Shown: positions 63,340 to 64,000 of the stretch, in pieces | How positions within the stretch are numbered: position 1 is the stretch's first letter | How the letters are laid out: each line of letters starts with the position of its first letter | DNA from: Leptodactylus fallax | Lineage: Eukaryota > Chordata > Amphibia > Anura > Leptodactylidae | NCBI GenBank assembly: GCA_947044405.1 | Contig: CAMRHE010000168.1 | Coordinates: 1,274,501 to 1,338,500, forward strand | Direction: 5' to 3' | Length of the DNA stretch: 64,000 nucleotides | Translations under genes and position numbers: made by a program | The notes under the pieces: model-generated | The model's database searches: none | The model's input: the letters and a program-made list of their open reading frames with translations, nothing else | What the model was told of the DNA's origin: nothing

Positions 63340-64000
63340 CGCCTGGGATACTAATGCTTACAACACTCCTTGATAAATTCTTTGAGGGGGGCAGTTTTCA
63401 AAATGAGGTCACTCTCTAGGGGATTCCACTTTATTGGCACCTCAGGGGCTCTGCAAACATGACATGGAATCCAGATACAAAACATCTAAATCTGCACTAC
63501 AAAAGCCACATAGCGCTTCTTCACATCTGCGCCCTGCAGTTTATGCCCACATGTGTGACACTGTTGTACCCAGGGTAACGTACTTAATGTCATATGTGGG
63601 TATAAACTGCTGTTTGAGCACAGCCAGGCACAGAAGGGAAGGAGCTCTTATTTTGGTTTTTGGAGCACAGATTTAGACGGATTGGTTTTTGGACGCCATT
63701 ACACTTTTGCAGAACCCTTGAAATGCCAGTAATATGGAATCATCTGACATATTACCCCATTTTGGTGTACAGGTGTACAGTGGGCATTTTTCACCCCCAA
63801 ACGTTGCATTAATTTATCTTCCAAAAATGAATATGCAGATGATGGTGAAAGGAGAACATGGCAATTTTTCCAGGAATACGTCATTTCGGTGCGTAGTATG
63901 TTGTGCCCAGCTTGTATCAGAGATGAGTGCTCCAAAAGCTGTTGTGTCCGAGATACCTGCTTAACAGTTTTTGAAGTGTGCGTCTCTGCTGACACAAGAT
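63340..64000. repeat. Frog-type repeat units, continuing past the window
   Basis: 'gataaattctttgagggggg', 'cattttggtgtacaggtgta' and 'tgttgtgcccagcttgtatc' match the units at 0.2, 7.7 and 51.2-52.6 kb. No gene. Confidence 0.6.

Overview
The window is nuclear DNA of a vertebrate, very probably a frog or toad. Two host genes have vertebrate-style split exons. The rest is dominated by amphibian-type mobile DNA: Tc1/mariner elements of several families, DIRS elements, an L1/Tx1-like LINE, piggyBac, TTAA-flanked foldback MITEs, and a decayed AT-rich repeat that recurs throughout. No bacterial, plasmid or phage feature is present.

Host genes. FNTA (farnesyltransferase / geranylgeranyltransferase-I alpha subunit) lies on the minus strand. 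Six exons, with consensus splice sites and consistent reading phase, encode about the first 243 residues (29568 down to 12524). The last exons were not found and should lie before position 1. A beta-thymosin gene (TMSB10/TMSB4-like, 41 residues) lies on the plus strand at about 56262-57280. It has a TATA box, a CCAAT box, three exons and poly(A) signals.

Layout. 1-12.5 kb: old repeats, a DIRS gag/reverse-transcriptase pseudogene (4.4-6.2 kb), a piggyBac transposase pseudogene (6.8-7.7 kb), a 0.7 kb TTAA foldback element (9.1-9.8 kb) and a Tc1 copy (9.9-11.5 kb). 12.5-29.6 kb: FNTA, whose introns hold a second Tc1 copy, a solo LTR inside a MITE, a mariner-like relic, a DD38E (Intruder-type) Tc1 copy, and an unclassified transposon with a Cys-rich ORF and long imperfect terminal inverted repeats. 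31-35 kb: a 1.33 kb solo LTR carrying a hammerhead-ribozyme fold, then a retroviral pro-pol relic. 35.2-42.7 kb: a DD38E copy split by a 5'-truncated LINE, an RTE-tailed SINE and a third Tc1 family. 45-49 kb: a DD38E copy with an open transposase frame, a composite hAT-like repeat and a DIRS tyrosine-recombinase relic. 49-56 kb: AT-rich repeats, a small Tc1-derived MITE and a fourth DD38E copy. 57.3-64 kb: MITEs and two inverted copies of the composite repeat.

The mobile elements are nested, so relative ages can be read: the LINE is younger than the DD38E copy it splits, the 1.2 kb solo LTR is younger than its host MITE, and a LINE-type 3' tail is younger than a Tc1 copy. The most unusual observations are the hammerhead fold in the solo LTR, the unclassified TIR transposon at 27.0-28.8 kb, and an inverted duplication of DIRS coding sequence flanking a hairpin MITE at 48.4-48.7 kb. 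All calls come from reading the sequence and from family knowledge; no database search was run.
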